Shown: in pieces, positions 9,479 to 18,430 of the stretch
How positions within the stretch are numbered: the stretch's first letter is position 1
Layout of the letters: each line of letters starts with the position of its first letter
Translations under genes and position numbers: made by a program
NCBI RefSeq assembly: GCF_019551475.1
Contig: NZ_CP047159.1
Location: 1,922,001 to 1,986,000 of the forward strand
Direction: 5' to 3'
Length of the DNA stretch: 64,000 nucleotides
Source: Prevotella sp. Rep29
GTDB taxonomy: Bacteria > Bacteroidota > Bacteroidia > Bacteroidales > Bacteroidaceae
Notes under the pieces: generated by a model
The model's database searches: none
What the model was told of the DNA's origin: nothing
Seen by the model: only the letters and a program-made list of their open reading frames with translations

Positions 9479-10680
9479 ATCTCATATACATAGGATACCT
9501 GTACCCCGACACATTATTACAGGAACTCATTCACCTGAAGTCCTACATAGACTTCCCTGCCCATAACTTTCAGACAGCACTGTTAAAAGGGCTCGACAAG
9601 GAATTTCCCCAAACCAGAGTCATTTCCGCTGCACCCGTTTCAGCCTTTCCCAAGATAAAGAAATGGCATTTCAGCAAACAACCGTTCTCACACCGCGGCG
9701 ACAACACAGCAGAGGACGTATATGTGGGATTACTTAATTTCCCATTAGTCGCATTGCTGTCACGATTCCTACGTGTGCGGTCCGAAATAAGAAAATCCAT
9801 CAGGAACGGCGAGCATAACATTATCCTGTCCTATGGACTTCACACCCCGTTCCTGTTAGCAGTCCTGACCATGAGAAAACATGTAGAAAAAACCTGCATC
9901 ATAGTCCCCGACCTGCCCCAATTCATGACAGGAAAAAGCAACCCACTGTACAGATTCGCCAAAGCCATTGACCGTCGTATCATCAACCACTGCCTCAAAC
10001 GCATGGATTCATTCGTGCTGCTCAGTCCACACATGGCAGAGATGTTGCCAATAGAAGGAAAACAAGCCGTCGTCGTGGACGGCATCTATGGAGGGACCCC
10101 TCATAACATCCTTTCTACGCCAAAAGAGAAACATAAGACCGTACTATATATCGGAAAAGCCGAAGAACGTACAGGAATCTACGACCTCATTGAAGCCTTC
10201 AGGCAAATCGACGACCCGAACTACAGACTGTGGATAAGAATCTATGGAAACAAGAAAGAATACCTGAACAATGCACGTGAGCGCATAAAGGATGACCCAC
10301 GGATAACCCTTCTGCCACCAATGAGCAGAACCGAACTCCTGCAATTTGAAAGAAAAGCAACCGTACTCGTAAATCCCATACGGCCGACACAAACATTCAC
10401 ACGCTACTTCTTCCCTTCAAAAACCATGGAATATCTCGCATCAGGAACACCCACCATAATGTATCGGCTCGACTGCCTTTCCGAAGAGTATGACAAACAC
10501 ATACACTTTATTCCGGAACAGACCGTGCAATCACTGCGTGATACAATCGTAAGCGTGTGCAGTCAGTCCAACGAAGAACGCAGCGATTTTGGCAAAGCAG
10601 CCGAAAAATTCATCATGGAGAGTCGCAATCCTGATGTACAGGCAGCAAAAATTGCAGACCTCATTCGTAATAAGACATAG
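9475..10680 (+). CDS. Glycosyltransferase family 1/4
   Basis: A 401-residue GT-B enzyme. The C-terminal nucleotide-sugar domain shows VLYIGKAEERTGIYDLIEAF, ITLLPPMSRTEL and the donor-site block MEYLASGTPTIMYRLDCLSEEYD. The N-terminal half is less conserved. It is the last of the plus-strand transferase genes and is convergent with the next gene, 50 bases away. Confidence 0.85.
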   Translation: MNLIYIGYLYPDTLLQELIHLKSYIDFPAHNFQTALLKGLDKEFPQTRVISAAPVSAFPKIKKWHFSKQPFSHRGDNTAEDVYVGLLNFPLVALLSRFLRVRSEIRKSIRNGEHNIILSYGLHTPFLLAVLTMRKHVEKTCIIVPDLPQFMTGKSNPLYRFAKAIDRRIINHCLKRMDSFVLLSPHMAEMLPIEGKQAVVVDGIYGGTPHNILSTPKEKHKTVLYIGKAEERTGIYDLIEAFRQIDDPNYRLWIRIYGNKKEYLNNARERIKDDPRITLLPPMSRTELLQFERKATVLVNPIRPTQTFTRYFFPSKTMEYLASGTPTIMYRLDCLSEEYDKHIHFIPEQTVQSLRDTIVSVCSQSNEERSDFGKAAEKFIMESRNPDVQAAKIADLIRNKT

Positions 10681-10730
10681 AAAACAACCGCGCACCGACT
10701 GCCTGCAATCTTACAAAGATATTATCCTCC

Positions 10731-11489
10731 CTACAATTTAAACTCGAATATCTTATAAAGATACTTCATGCTGATCATCAACGGATTGGTATAGATACCA
10801 TTCTCACGACAGCCGCGGACATCATCCTTGATAAGTTGCATCCGGCTCCTGACATTCCTGGTACTGACACCACCCGTCCGCATGGTTACGAAATCCATAG
10901 GCAGATAGCTGGCATTAATCTTATGCACCATGAAAAGACGAACCATCATCTCGTAATCGCTGCCGATGGCATAGTCGGTCTTGTATAGTCCAGCCTTGTC
11001 ATAGACGCTACGACGGCAATAAAAGGAAGGATGAGCCGGCATGAAACCAAAGCGGAGCCAAAGGGGACGGAAAGGCTTGGAACTGTAGTAGCGCACAACC
11101 TTCTCGGGCTGCGCATCACGAATAAAATGAACATCACCATATACAGCTTCCAACTGAGGGGTACTTCTAAATGCAGACACAACACGTTGCAGGACATCAT
11201 CAGAAGTATAAAAGTCGTCACCGTTCAGAATACCCACAATATCACCCGTCGCCCTGCTTATCCCCTTATTCATCGCATCATATATTCCCCCATCCTTTTC
11301 TGAAAGCCAATACAATTTTCCTCCAAACATCGGCTCATATTCTTTTATCACATCAAGGGTATGATCCGTTGAACCGCCATCTATGATCAAATATTCAATA
11401 TCCTCGTAAGTCTGTGACAAAACAGACTTTATCGTGTCCCTCAACGTAGAGCCACAATTATAAGTAACCGTTATGACAGAAACCTTCAA
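10731..11489 (-). CDS. Glycosyltransferase family 2 (WcaA-like)
   Basis: A 252-residue GT-A enzyme: KVSVITVTYNCGSTLRDTI, LIIDGGSTDHTLDVI, KDGGIYDAMNKGI, and GILNGDDFYTSDDVL with its D-D pair. The GGIYDAMNKGI block is typical of small colanic-acid-type transferases. It is transcribed against the rest of the locus. Its start (11489) is 172 bases from the chosen start of the WecA-like gene on the other strand, so that gap holds a divergent promoter region; no clear Bacteroidota promoter was found in it. Confidence 0.87.
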   Translation of the reverse strand: MKVSVITVTYNCGSTLRDTIKSVLSQTYEDIEYLIIDGGSTDHTLDVIKEYEPMFGGKLYWLSEKDGGIYDAMNKGISRATGDIVGILNGDDFYTSDDVLQRVVSAFRSTPQLEAVYGDVHFIRDAQPEKVVRYYSSKPFRPLWLRFGFMPAHPSFYCRRSVYDKAGLYKTDYAIGSDYEMMVRLFMVHKINASYLPMDFVTMRTGGVSTRNVRSRMQLIKDDVRGCRENGIYTNPLMISMKYLYKIFEFKL

Positions 11490-11661
11490 AATACTTTTTT
11501 TTAATATAACGCATCACAACACCACATATTATATTTCATCCGAATATTTCTTTTATCAATACATACCATATACAACCACACCAATAAATCCGCCACAAAT
11601 ATTTTCACCCTTAAACAATATTCAAACAGCTTGCGAGTTATATTATAAAAAAACAAGACAC

Positions 11662-12756
11662 ATGGGCATCACTACCATCATCATCATAGCATTTGCGTTC
11701 AGCGCCGTCTGCGGATTCATCATGATTCCGCAAATACTCAACTATTGCGAGAAGAAAAACCTCTACGACATACCTAACTCACGAAAAATACACAACAACG
11801 CCATACCCAGACTCGGAGGAATCACATTCCTGCCAAGCATGATGCTCACACTCCTGCTTGCCGTCAGCGTCCACTCGTTCCTCTCCGACCAGCACATCAC
11901 ACTCAGCATGTGGACCACCATGTTCGTCATCAGTCTCATCATGATCTACGCCATCGGAATCATCGACGACCTCATAGGACTCGGAGCCGGAACGAAATTT
12001 ACCGTACAGATTCTCGCAGCATGCCTCATGCCCATCTCAAAACTCTACATCAACAACTTCTACGGACTCTTCGGCATCTACGAAATACCTTTCTGGATAG
12101 GCGCACCACTCACCGTCTTCATCATCGTATTCATCACCAATGCCATCAACCTCATCGACGGCATCGACGGGCTCGCAGCCTCACTCTCACTCATCGCACT
12201 CGGCGGATTCCTGATCTGCTTCATGCGCGAAGGAGTATGGACATACGGCATACTCATAGCCGGACTCATGGGTGTGCTCATCCCCTATCTCTACTTCAAC
12301 ATCTGGGGAGAAGAAAGCAAAAACCGAAAAATCTTCATGGGCGACTCAGGAAGCCTTACACTCGGATTCATACTCGGATTCCTCTTCGTCAAATTCACCA
12401 TGGACAACCCTAACGTCATGCCCTTCCGGAAAGACAGCCTCCTGCTATCCTACACACTCCTCATCGTGCCATGCTTCGACGTCGTCCGCGTCGTATTCAA
12501 GAGACTGCGGGAACGAAAGCCTATATTCCAAGCCGACAAAAACCACATCCACCACAAACTGCTCAGAGCCGGATGCAGTCAGCGACAGGCACTCATCACC
12601 ATCCTTCTCCTCGCCCTGTCGTTTGTCCTGCTCAACAATATACTCGACTACTTCCTGCCAACGACCTTCATCGTCCTCATCGATGTGATAGTCTATATCG
12701 CTTTCCATCTCGTCATCAACAGCTTTATAAGAGACGGAAAGCCACGCGAGGATTAA
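11662..12756 (+). CDS. WecA/MraY-family undecaprenyl-phosphate sugar-1-phosphate transferase
   Basis: A 364-residue polytopic membrane protein that would start polysaccharide synthesis by moving a sugar-1-phosphate from a UDP-sugar to undecaprenyl phosphate. Family signatures: NLYDIPNSRKIH near the N-terminus, the cytoplasmic NAINLIDGIDGLA, GDSGSLTLGFILG, and the late histidine motif DKNHIHHKLL. I chose the ATG at 11662. The frame stays open upstream to 11473, but those 63 residues are AT-rich, lack family features and overlap the divergent gene. Confidence 0.9.
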   Translation: MGITTIIIIAFAFSAVCGFIMIPQILNYCEKKNLYDIPNSRKIHNNAIPRLGGITFLPSMMLTLLLAVSVHSFLSDQHITLSMWTTMFVISLIMIYAIGIIDDLIGLGAGTKFTVQILAACLMPISKLYINNFYGLFGIYEIPFWIGAPLTVFIIVFITNAINLIDGIDGLAASLSLIALGGFLICFMREGVWTYGILIAGLMGVLIPYLYFNIWGEESKNRKIFMGDSGSLTLGFILGFLFVKFTMDNPNVMPFRKDSLLLSYTLLIVPCFDVVRVVFKRLRERKPIFQADKNHIHHKLLRAGCSQRQALITILLLALSFVLLNNILDYFLPTTFIVLIDVIVYIAFHLVINSFIRDGKPRED

Positions 12757-12780
12757 CAAAAAGACAAACTACCGAAAACT

Positions 12781-12861
12781 GAAAGCACAACTTTCAGAAA
12801 CCAAATTCACTGAATTTGATGACCAATTCAAGTGAATTTGATGAGTAAATTCACTGAAATT
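12781..12861. repeat. 22-base-period dyad array, locus A
   Basis: Four 15-base symmetric units start at 12781, 12803, 12825 and 12847, exactly 22 bases apart, separated by 7-base spacers. The unit at 12803 is a perfect dyad (AAATTCACTGAATTT). The first (GAAAG..CTTTC) and third (AATTC..GAATT) have shorter arms, and the fourth is imperfect. The array lies between the 3' ends of two convergent genes. Unit sequence differs from loci B-D, but unit length, spacer length and period are the same. Confidence 0.8.
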
Positions 12862-12889
12862 GTTTTTCAGAAGTGCCACTATGATGTTT

Positions 12890-13321
12890 CTAAAACTTAG
12901 TGAACGACAGCCGGAGCCTGTCTGTTGAGAGCACCATCTTGGAACTTGTAAGCGTCTCTACGGTGAAATGCTCTTCGAGGGCGTTGATTCCGTAGGGCGT
13001 GAGCAACTCGGTGTCGGCAAGGGGCTCGTCTCCATTCTCTCGGTCAAACCGATAGGGGTTGTTGATGACCAGCGACTTGTCGGCGTGGGAGAAGCGACAA
13101 AGACACGTGGTATTGCCGGTCAGTTCCAACAGTTTGTGCTGGAATGCCCAGAACACGTTGCTTTCTGAGAGGTCGGTGACGCCGCCCGTAGCGATGGTGT
13201 CTATCTGTTCGAGGTGCCAGAACCCGTCGAGTTTTCCGTTTCCTGATGTCTCTAATTCGCAGGATGTGACGGCGATGAGCGTCACTGCCAGGATTGCGAT
13301 ATATGCTGTTGCTTTTTTCAT
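12890..13321 (-). CDS. Lipocalin-like lipoprotein (DUF4847-type)
   Basis: A 143-residue protein with a lipoprotein signal: MKKATAYIAIL, a hydrophobic core, then a lipobox ending in Cys (VTSCE). The mature part begins with the lipocalin-like phrase GKLDGFWHLEQIDTI and continues as short alternating strands. This fits small Bacteroidota lipocalin-like lipoproteins; ligand unknown. It is followed in the transcription direction by dyad array A. Confidence 0.65.
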   Translation of the reverse strand: MKKATAYIAILAVTLIAVTSCELETSGNGKLDGFWHLEQIDTIATGGVTDLSESNVFWAFQHKLLELTGNTTCLCRFSHADKSLVINNPYRFDRENGDEPLADTELLTPYGINALEEHFTVETLTSSKMVLSTDRLRLSFTKF

Positions 13322-13370
13322 GCTGCTTGTTTGTGTTTATTTGTTGAATTTCATTCGACCATTTTCACGC

Positions 13371-13404
13371 TCGGCAGAACGAGCAAGTTCGCTCTGCTCT
13401 CACC
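13371..13404. repeat. Imperfect palindrome cluster
   Basis: Inverted segments built from CTCGGCAGA, GAGC/GCTC and CTCTGCTC lie between the DUF4847-type gene and the Wzi-like gene, touching the 3' side of the latter. The CTCGGCAGA element also appears at 18394. A terminator-like role for the minus-strand Wzi-like transcript is possible, but no clear T-run follows. Confidence 0.4.
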
Positions 13405-13409
13405 GGAAG

Positions 13410-14975
13410 CTAATGGCTCTTGAAGAGTCCTGTCTTCGAGATGGTGAGTTGGAATCCGTGGTTATGTCCGAGTATGTGTCCGAAGTCCATGGCGTAGGCT
13501 CCCCGCACGTTGAATCCGCGCAGCAGTCCTTTCTGGAAACTATAGATGCCTTCGAGCATGAAACTGACGTTGTGGTGTTTCTTGGTATAGGGTGTGGCGT
13601 ATGTACCGAACCCTTCCTGATAGGTTGCCAGAGCGCGATATTTGAACGCTTCTGACGGCGTGCCGCTGATGCCGAGGTGGAATGCCATGAAGCGGTTGTT
13701 GCGGACGTCGATGATGCCGTCATCGTTGTAGAGCGGAGAGCGATAGAGCGGGTTGCCGATGACCTGTCCCCAATGTTGCCATCCCGTGTAGATGTAATGG
13801 TTGTAGTAGTTGTCCACGCCTCCGATGTGGTCGGCTATGGTCTGCGTGTGGTCGTGATAAATCGGACCGCTCTGGTATTTGGTGTACATATATTCGAAGA
13901 CGATGTCGCGTATCCATCGGTTGTACTTGAAGTTGAGTTCCATGCCGAGCAGCATGTCCTTGAAGTCGTAAACGAGATAGCGGCGTTTCTTTTTCACCTG
14001 CCATTCTTCTCCTTCTCCGTATCCGTCATAGTCCATCAGGAAAAGGGCGGAGTGGTCTTCGAAGTATTTGTCGATGTAGAGTCCCCAGCGCCATGTGTCA
14101 CCGTCGTAGTTGAGTCGCGCCACCCAACTGCCGACTTGGTTTCCGGAGACGTTCTGATAGGTGGTCTCGCCGACGTCGGAGCCTCCGGGAATGAACGCAT
14201 TCCACATGCCTTTCAGTCCGCCTTCCCCTTTCATGGGCAGCATGGTGCCGTCGCCTTGCCGCTGATAGGCTGTTCCTCCGAAGGTGGCTGCCATCTCAAG
14301 TCCGAGTTCGAGCGACCACGGGAAGAACCGGTCTTCGTTTCCGATTTTGAGATATCCGGCTTTGCTGTGATAGAGCACGTCGTCTGCGTAGTTGTGAACC
14401 TGATTGGTGAATGTGTGCTGCCAGTTGTCGTCGGTCATCTTTCCGTATGCGATATGTCCTTTCAGCCGCAGCCAGCCGTTGGTGTATGGAATCACCCAAT
14501 ATTCGGGGAGTGAGATACGTACTTGAGGAACGGGACGGGCATTGATGCCGAGCGTCTGCGAACCGCTGCTCAACTGGTTGTTTTTGAGTTCCATCGGCTG
14601 CTCCTTGCTTCCAACGGTCAGGGCACCGTGCAGCCATCGCCCTTCAACGTATGCCTGCTGCACAACCACCTTACTCGTATAGTTGAGCGCACCCACAAGG
14701 TCAACACCGAACCCTATTCCCCAACGGTGCCCCTCATCGACGCTCAAGTCGCGGGAGATGCCGGCGCGAAGATAGCCGTTGCTTCCTTCGAAGGAAGAGA
14801 GTCCGTGCTTATTGGCTTGCAGCCACAGCGGAGTGATTTCGCTTGAAAAGGAGCCCTCCGCCTCCACTTTGTACGACAAGCCCGTCGCGAAAGACGGTTT
14901 CGCCACGTTGTCGTCCACCTGTGCAAGAGCAAGGACGGAATAACAAAACATACTGGTCAGTGTCAATATTCTCAT
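13410..14975 (-). CDS. Wzi-like capsule assembly outer-membrane protein
   Basis: A 521-residue protein with a signal peptide (MFCYSVLALAQ) and an aromatic-rich, alternating beta-barrel pattern through to the C-terminus (GFQLTISKTGLF). Segments such as WLQANKHGLSS, SLPEYWVIPYTNGWL and DRFFPWSLELGLE match the Cap_assem_Wzi family as I know it. Wzi-type barrels help anchor or assemble capsule on the outer membrane, which fits the polysaccharide locus next door, although this gene is on the opposite strand and in a separate transcription unit. Confidence 0.82.
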   Translation of the reverse strand: MRILTLTSMFCYSVLALAQVDDNVAKPSFATGLSYKVEAEGSFSSEITPLWLQANKHGLSSFEGSNGYLRAGISRDLSVDEGHRWGIGFGVDLVGALNYTSKVVVQQAYVEGRWLHGALTVGSKEQPMELKNNQLSSGSQTLGINARPVPQVRISLPEYWVIPYTNGWLRLKGHIAYGKMTDDNWQHTFTNQVHNYADDVLYHSKAGYLKIGNEDRFFPWSLELGLEMAATFGGTAYQRQGDGTMLPMKGEGGLKGMWNAFIPGGSDVGETTYQNVSGNQVGSWVARLNYDGDTWRWGLYIDKYFEDHSALFLMDYDGYGEGEEWQVKKKRRYLVYDFKDMLLGMELNFKYNRWIRDIVFEYMYTKYQSGPIYHDHTQTIADHIGGVDNYYNHYIYTGWQHWGQVIGNPLYRSPLYNDDGIIDVRNNRFMAFHLGISGTPSEAFKYRALATYQEGFGTYATPYTKKHHNVSFMLEGIYSFQKGLLRGFNVRGAYAMDFGHILGHNHGFQLTISKTGLFKSH

Positions 14976-14990
14976 ACGCGATTCATCTTT

Positions 14991-15016
14991 TTGGTTTTGA
15001 GATTTGAGGGTTGATG
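14991..15016 (-). repeat. Degenerate 7-base tandem repeat upstream of the Wzi-like gene
   Basis: About three diverged heptamers (GGTTTTGA, GATTTGA, GGGTTGA) lie 15 bases upstream of the Wzi-like start, in the gap before the GH20 gene. A clearer run of the same heptamer begins 50 bases further on, inside the GH20 gene. Confidence 0.6.
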
Positions 15017-15048
15017 TTTTTTCTATTGAAAACGTAAAAAGTTATATT

Positions 15049-17118
15049 TTATTGCTGCAGTCTTTTTGGTTTGAGGTTTGAGATTTGAGGTTTGAGGTTT
15101 GAGATTTGAGGTTTGAGATTTGAGGACGGTGCCTCGGCATGATATTCTATTCCGGGCAGAGCATCCCGCCCCGTCGTGTCGGTGATGACGAAAGTAAACA
15201 TCCACTTGTTCAGCCTGATGCCACTATCCACGTATGGCAATTTCAGGAAAACACGGTTCCACCCCTTTCGGAGGTGGATGCGCACAGGAGCCCGCCCCGT
15301 CAGATTTTCGTCCGTGAGAGGTATCTCACGGGCTAAGCGCTCACCCGCCCGATTCCAGTCGGGTCCCTCCAATTCCTTGCCGTTCAACCATATCCGGGAG
15401 CCTTTCCTGTCCCAACAGCCAGCCTCCGGAACAATGTCGTTTTCCGACCGGCTGTAGTTCTGGAACTCAATCAGTGCACCGGCATCCTGCTCTTTCGGAG
15501 AATAGACGTTCGTCCATGCGTAAGCGGTATGATTGATGCCGACATGACCGAACAAGGTGGGAACAATCTTTCCCCAAGTGTGGCGCAGATAAATTCCGGC
15601 ACCTCGCACCCGGTAGGTATCATAGCCCATATCGATGCCCGCTCCCATCCCCTTAAACTCATCATCCTCAGGGGCGAACGCGCCGTCTTTCGAACCTCCG
15701 TTCGGGAATGGCTGCGAAACCATCCAACACACATTACCCTGCCGCACGTAGGGGATGTCCGCTTCACGGAGCGACCACTGCTTGTGGTAGAGAAAACGAT
15801 TCTCCCATTCCACAAACTCTTCGAGCCCCTCGCCTTCATACGGCAACTGAGTGCCTAACTCCTCAATATAGCCGTCGCCACCGCCCGTCCATGCCCGACA
15901 GGCAGAAGCAATCACACTTGCATAGAGGTTGTTCTGGCACACAATATCCTTTTCACTCTCCAACGCATGGTCATTCCACACGGCAGCCATACTGCCCAGC
16001 ACCACTGAGTCGCCCTGCGAGCGGTAATAGACATTGCTGCGATAGATGCCAACAACGTCGGCAAACACATCAAAATGATTGATATAGTTGTAACGGCTGT
16101 CAATAGCCGGAATCCCTCCTGTCACCCTGCCTGCCGTACTCCATAGCGTAGTGAGGTCTGCTCCCTCTGGATTGCCTCCGGCAGGAATCCACAATGCTAC
16201 CTTTCGGTTGAGTTGGTGAACATGGTGTATCATCTCACTGATGAACGTTTTATCGTGTATTTGCACCTCGTCAGCTCCGATGTGGAGATAAGGAGAATAA
16301 GGAAAAGCACCAGCCAACTGGCTCAACGCCTCTTTCAGCACACTTTTCCCCGCTTCCGTCTGCATGTCGAACCCCAATGCCCGTCGGAAGGCATCACTAT
16401 GTCCGGGCATGTCAATCTCGGGCATGATGGTCACGCCGTATTTGCGTGCATACGTTGACAGCTCCAGGCATTCCTCTTGGGTGTAGTATTTCCCTTTGTC
16501 GCGCGACATAGAACTGGCGTCGGTCAATTGCGGATAGCCCTTCACTTCGAACCGCCATGCCTGATTTTCAGTCAGATGCAGGTGCAAAAGATTCACTTTG
16601 AACTGACTCAACAAGCGAATCTCACGCTTCAACTCCTCCATCGAGACAAAAGAGCGCCCCACATCGTACATCCATCCACGCACGGCAAAACTGGGATAGT
16701 CCATCATCTCAACCGACTCCAACCGTCCCCCGCCATCCATCGCCAACTGACGAAGCGACGACACCGCACGGATGACACCAACAGCACTCACCGCCTCAAT
16801 CACGATGCTGTCTTTCTCCACACGCAGCCGATACCATTCATCCGAAAGACGCTCCCTTTCTTTAGAAAGAGAAACGAGGCTGGACTTCACCACGACCCGC
16901 CGCTTCGCATCCGTCCGCACGTGTCCCCATTCCGAAACCCATTCCTGCAAGACAGCACAGCCGAAATCATCATCCACGGCAACGGCACCGCGAAGCCGGA
17001 AACCGCTCCCGTCCAGAGTCCTCACGACCTTAGGCACAGGCAACAGGTGCGCCACACGAGCCAACGCACCATCAAAGACACATGCCAACAATATAAAAGC
17101 AAACAGATAACGCTTCAT
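15049..17118 (-). CDS. GH20 beta-N-acetylhexosaminidase with repeat-derived tail
   Basis: A 689-residue protein with a signal peptide (residues 1-20), an N-terminal GH20b-like domain (about 22-140) and a GH20 catalytic barrel (about 145-460). The Asp-Glu catalytic pair is in HIGADEV (283-284), and HLHLTENQAWRFE and MPEIDMPGHS are also typical. The last third looks like a carbohydrate-binding or beta-rich domain. It should release terminal GlcNAc or GalNAc in the periplasm or at the surface. The final 25 residues (SNLKPQI repeated) come from a 7-base tandem repeat and are unlikely to be part of the ancestral enzyme. A CAAAGATA -7 box on the minus strand at 17140-17147 fits the start. Confidence 0.9.
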   Translation of the reverse strand: MKRYLFAFILLACVFDGALARVAHLLPVPKVVRTLDGSGFRLRGAVAVDDDFGCAVLQEWVSEWGHVRTDAKRRVVVKSSLVSLSKERERLSDEWYRLRVEKDSIVIEAVSAVGVIRAVSSLRQLAMDGGGRLESVEMMDYPSFAVRGWMYDVGRSFVSMEELKREIRLLSQFKVNLLHLHLTENQAWRFEVKGYPQLTDASSMSRDKGKYYTQEECLELSTYARKYGVTIMPEIDMPGHSDAFRRALGFDMQTEAGKSVLKEALSQLAGAFPYSPYLHIGADEVQIHDKTFISEMIHHVHQLNRKVALWIPAGGNPEGADLTTLWSTAGRVTGGIPAIDSRYNYINHFDVFADVVGIYRSNVYYRSQGDSVVLGSMAAVWNDHALESEKDIVCQNNLYASVIASACRAWTGGGDGYIEELGTQLPYEGEGLEEFVEWENRFLYHKQWSLREADIPYVRQGNVCWMVSQPFPNGGSKDGAFAPEDDEFKGMGAGIDMGYDTYRVRGAGIYLRHTWGKIVPTLFGHVGINHTAYAWTNVYSPKEQDAGALIEFQNYSRSENDIVPEAGCWDRKGSRIWLNGKELEGPDWNRAGERLAREIPLTDENLTGRAPVRIHLRKGWNRVFLKLPYVDSGIRLNKWMFTFVITDTTGRDALPGIEYHAEAPSSNLKPQISNLKPQISNLKPKRLQQ
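15068..15123 (-). repeat. 7-base tandem repeat inside the 3' end of the GH20 gene
   Basis: Eight heptamers (GGTTTGA or GATTTGA on the plus strand) in 56 bases. They encode the SNLKPQI-type tail of the GH20 protein. Because 7 is not a multiple of 3, each gain or loss of a unit would change the reading frame and the C-terminus. Confidence 0.9.
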
Positions 17119-17245
17119 AACTCCATCGCCAATTTACCGCAAAGATACAAAAAAAGCAAAAAAACACACAACAATCAACCTAAAAACAAAAAAAAACAAT
17201 AACTTCGCAGGCGAATAACAATAACCCTATTTACCCAACAACAAT

Positions 17246-18430
17246 ATGAAACGCATAGCACTCATCACCTATTTGTCTTTCATCATTTGTCAATTGTCAA
17301 TCAGCCAGGCGCAAACCATCAGCCTACTCACATGCGAACCAGGCAAAGAGGAAGTCTATACCCTCTTCGGACATACAGCCATCAGAGTGCAAGACCCGGA
17401 AAAGAACATCGACATCGTAGTCAACTACGGACTCTTCGACCCACACGCACCCAACTTCATCATCAACTTCATACTCGGAAAAACCGACTACTACGCAGGA
17501 GCCACAACCTACGACACATTCTGCCAAACATACCGCCACGAAGGACGCAACATACACGAACAAGTCCTACGACTCACACCCGAAGAAACAGCAAACATTA
17601 TCAATACACTCAACAACAACCTCACACCACCCAACAACACCTATCGCTACAACATATTCTATAAAAACTGCACCACACTCGCAAAAGACGCGATATGGAA
17701 CAACCTCAAACCCCAAACCTCAAACCTCAAACCTCAAACCTCAAACCTCAAACCTCAAACCCCAAACACCACCACCCGAAGCCTCATCAACCAATACACA
17801 CAACCCTATCCGTGGCTACAGTTCGGAATCAACCTCATTCTCGGAGTCAAAGCCGACAAAACACTCACTCCCGAACAACAACTCTTCCTGCCCATCGAGC
17901 TCATGAACGCAGTGCAAGACTCAAAACTCACGGCGACAACCATACAGAGACAACCGCACAGAGAGAACCACGCAGAGAGAACCACCATAATCACACCCCT
18001 CATTGCCAGCATCATCCTACTCATCATCGCCATATCCGTCAGCATCCCAACATTCAGCAAATCACGCCACTCCCGGGCTGTCGCCGTCTTTGACTCACTA
18101 CTCATCATCACCACAACCGTCGCGTCGCTCATACTCATACTGTTCGCATTCTCCGAACATCCTACCACCACGCTCAACCTCCTACTGCTCATGCTCAACC
18201 CCATACCAGCAACCATCCTCTGGCAGACCATACGAGGACGCAAAACAAAATTCGGCAAACGGATATGGACACTCTGGGCAGCAATGACCATCGCATGCCT
18301 CTGCGGAGCAGTCATACAGACATACCCCATCCCCATCTTCCTCATCGCAGCAACAATACTCGTAAGAGCACTTTGTCACACCTTTTTTTCTTACTCGGCA
18401 GAGCCGAGCGCACCCCCAAAAAAGGTGTGA
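17246..18430 (+). CDS. lnb: Lnb-type lipoprotein N-acyltransferase (DUF4105 domain)
   Basis: A 394-residue protein: signal peptide or N-terminal anchor (1-22), an extracytoplasmic DUF4105 domain (about 24-225) with a likely catalytic His in LFGHTAI (H43) and Cys in KNCTTLAKD (C142), and about four membrane helices from residue 247 on. Proteins with this DUF4105-plus-membrane layout have been assigned as the lipoprotein N-acyltransferase Lnb in Bacteroidota, adding the third acyl chain to lipoproteins; I rely on memory for that. Residues 153-174 (NLKPQTS repeated) are encoded by nine copies of a 7-base repeat inserted just after the Cys motif. A TAACTTCG box (17200-17207) is a plausible promoter element. 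The last codons form one arm of a 13-bp stem. Confidence 0.75.
   Translation: MKRIALITYLSFIICQLSISQAQTISLLTCEPGKEEVYTLFGHTAIRVQDPEKNIDIVVNYGLFDPHAPNFIINFILGKTDYYAGATTYDTFCQTYRHEGRNIHEQVLRLTPEETANIINTLNNNLTPPNNTYRYNIFYKNCTTLAKDAIWNNLKPQTSNLKPQTSNLKPQTPNTTTRSLINQYTQPYPWLQFGINLILGVKADKTLTPEQQLFLPIELMNAVQDSKLTATTIQRQPHRENHAERTTIITPLIASIILLIIAISVSIPTFSKSRHSRAVAVFDSLLIITTTVASLILILFAFSEHPTTTLNLLLLMLNPIPATILWQTIRGRKTKFGKRIWTLWAAMTIACLCGAVIQTYPIPIFLIAATILVRALCHTFFSYSAEPSAPPKKV
17704..17766 (+). repeat. Nine-copy 7-base tandem repeat inside the Lnb-type gene
   Basis: Nine heptamers (CCTCAAA, with CCCCAAA as the second and last) span exactly 63 bases, so the frame is kept with nine copies. They encode three turns of the heptapeptide NLKPQTS. 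Eight or ten copies would shift the frame before the membrane domain. Confidence 0.93.

Noticed and set aside
11473..11661. N-terminal extension of the WecA-like protein
   Set aside because: AT-rich, polar, overlaps the divergent transferase gene, and the family N-terminus begins at MGITTI.
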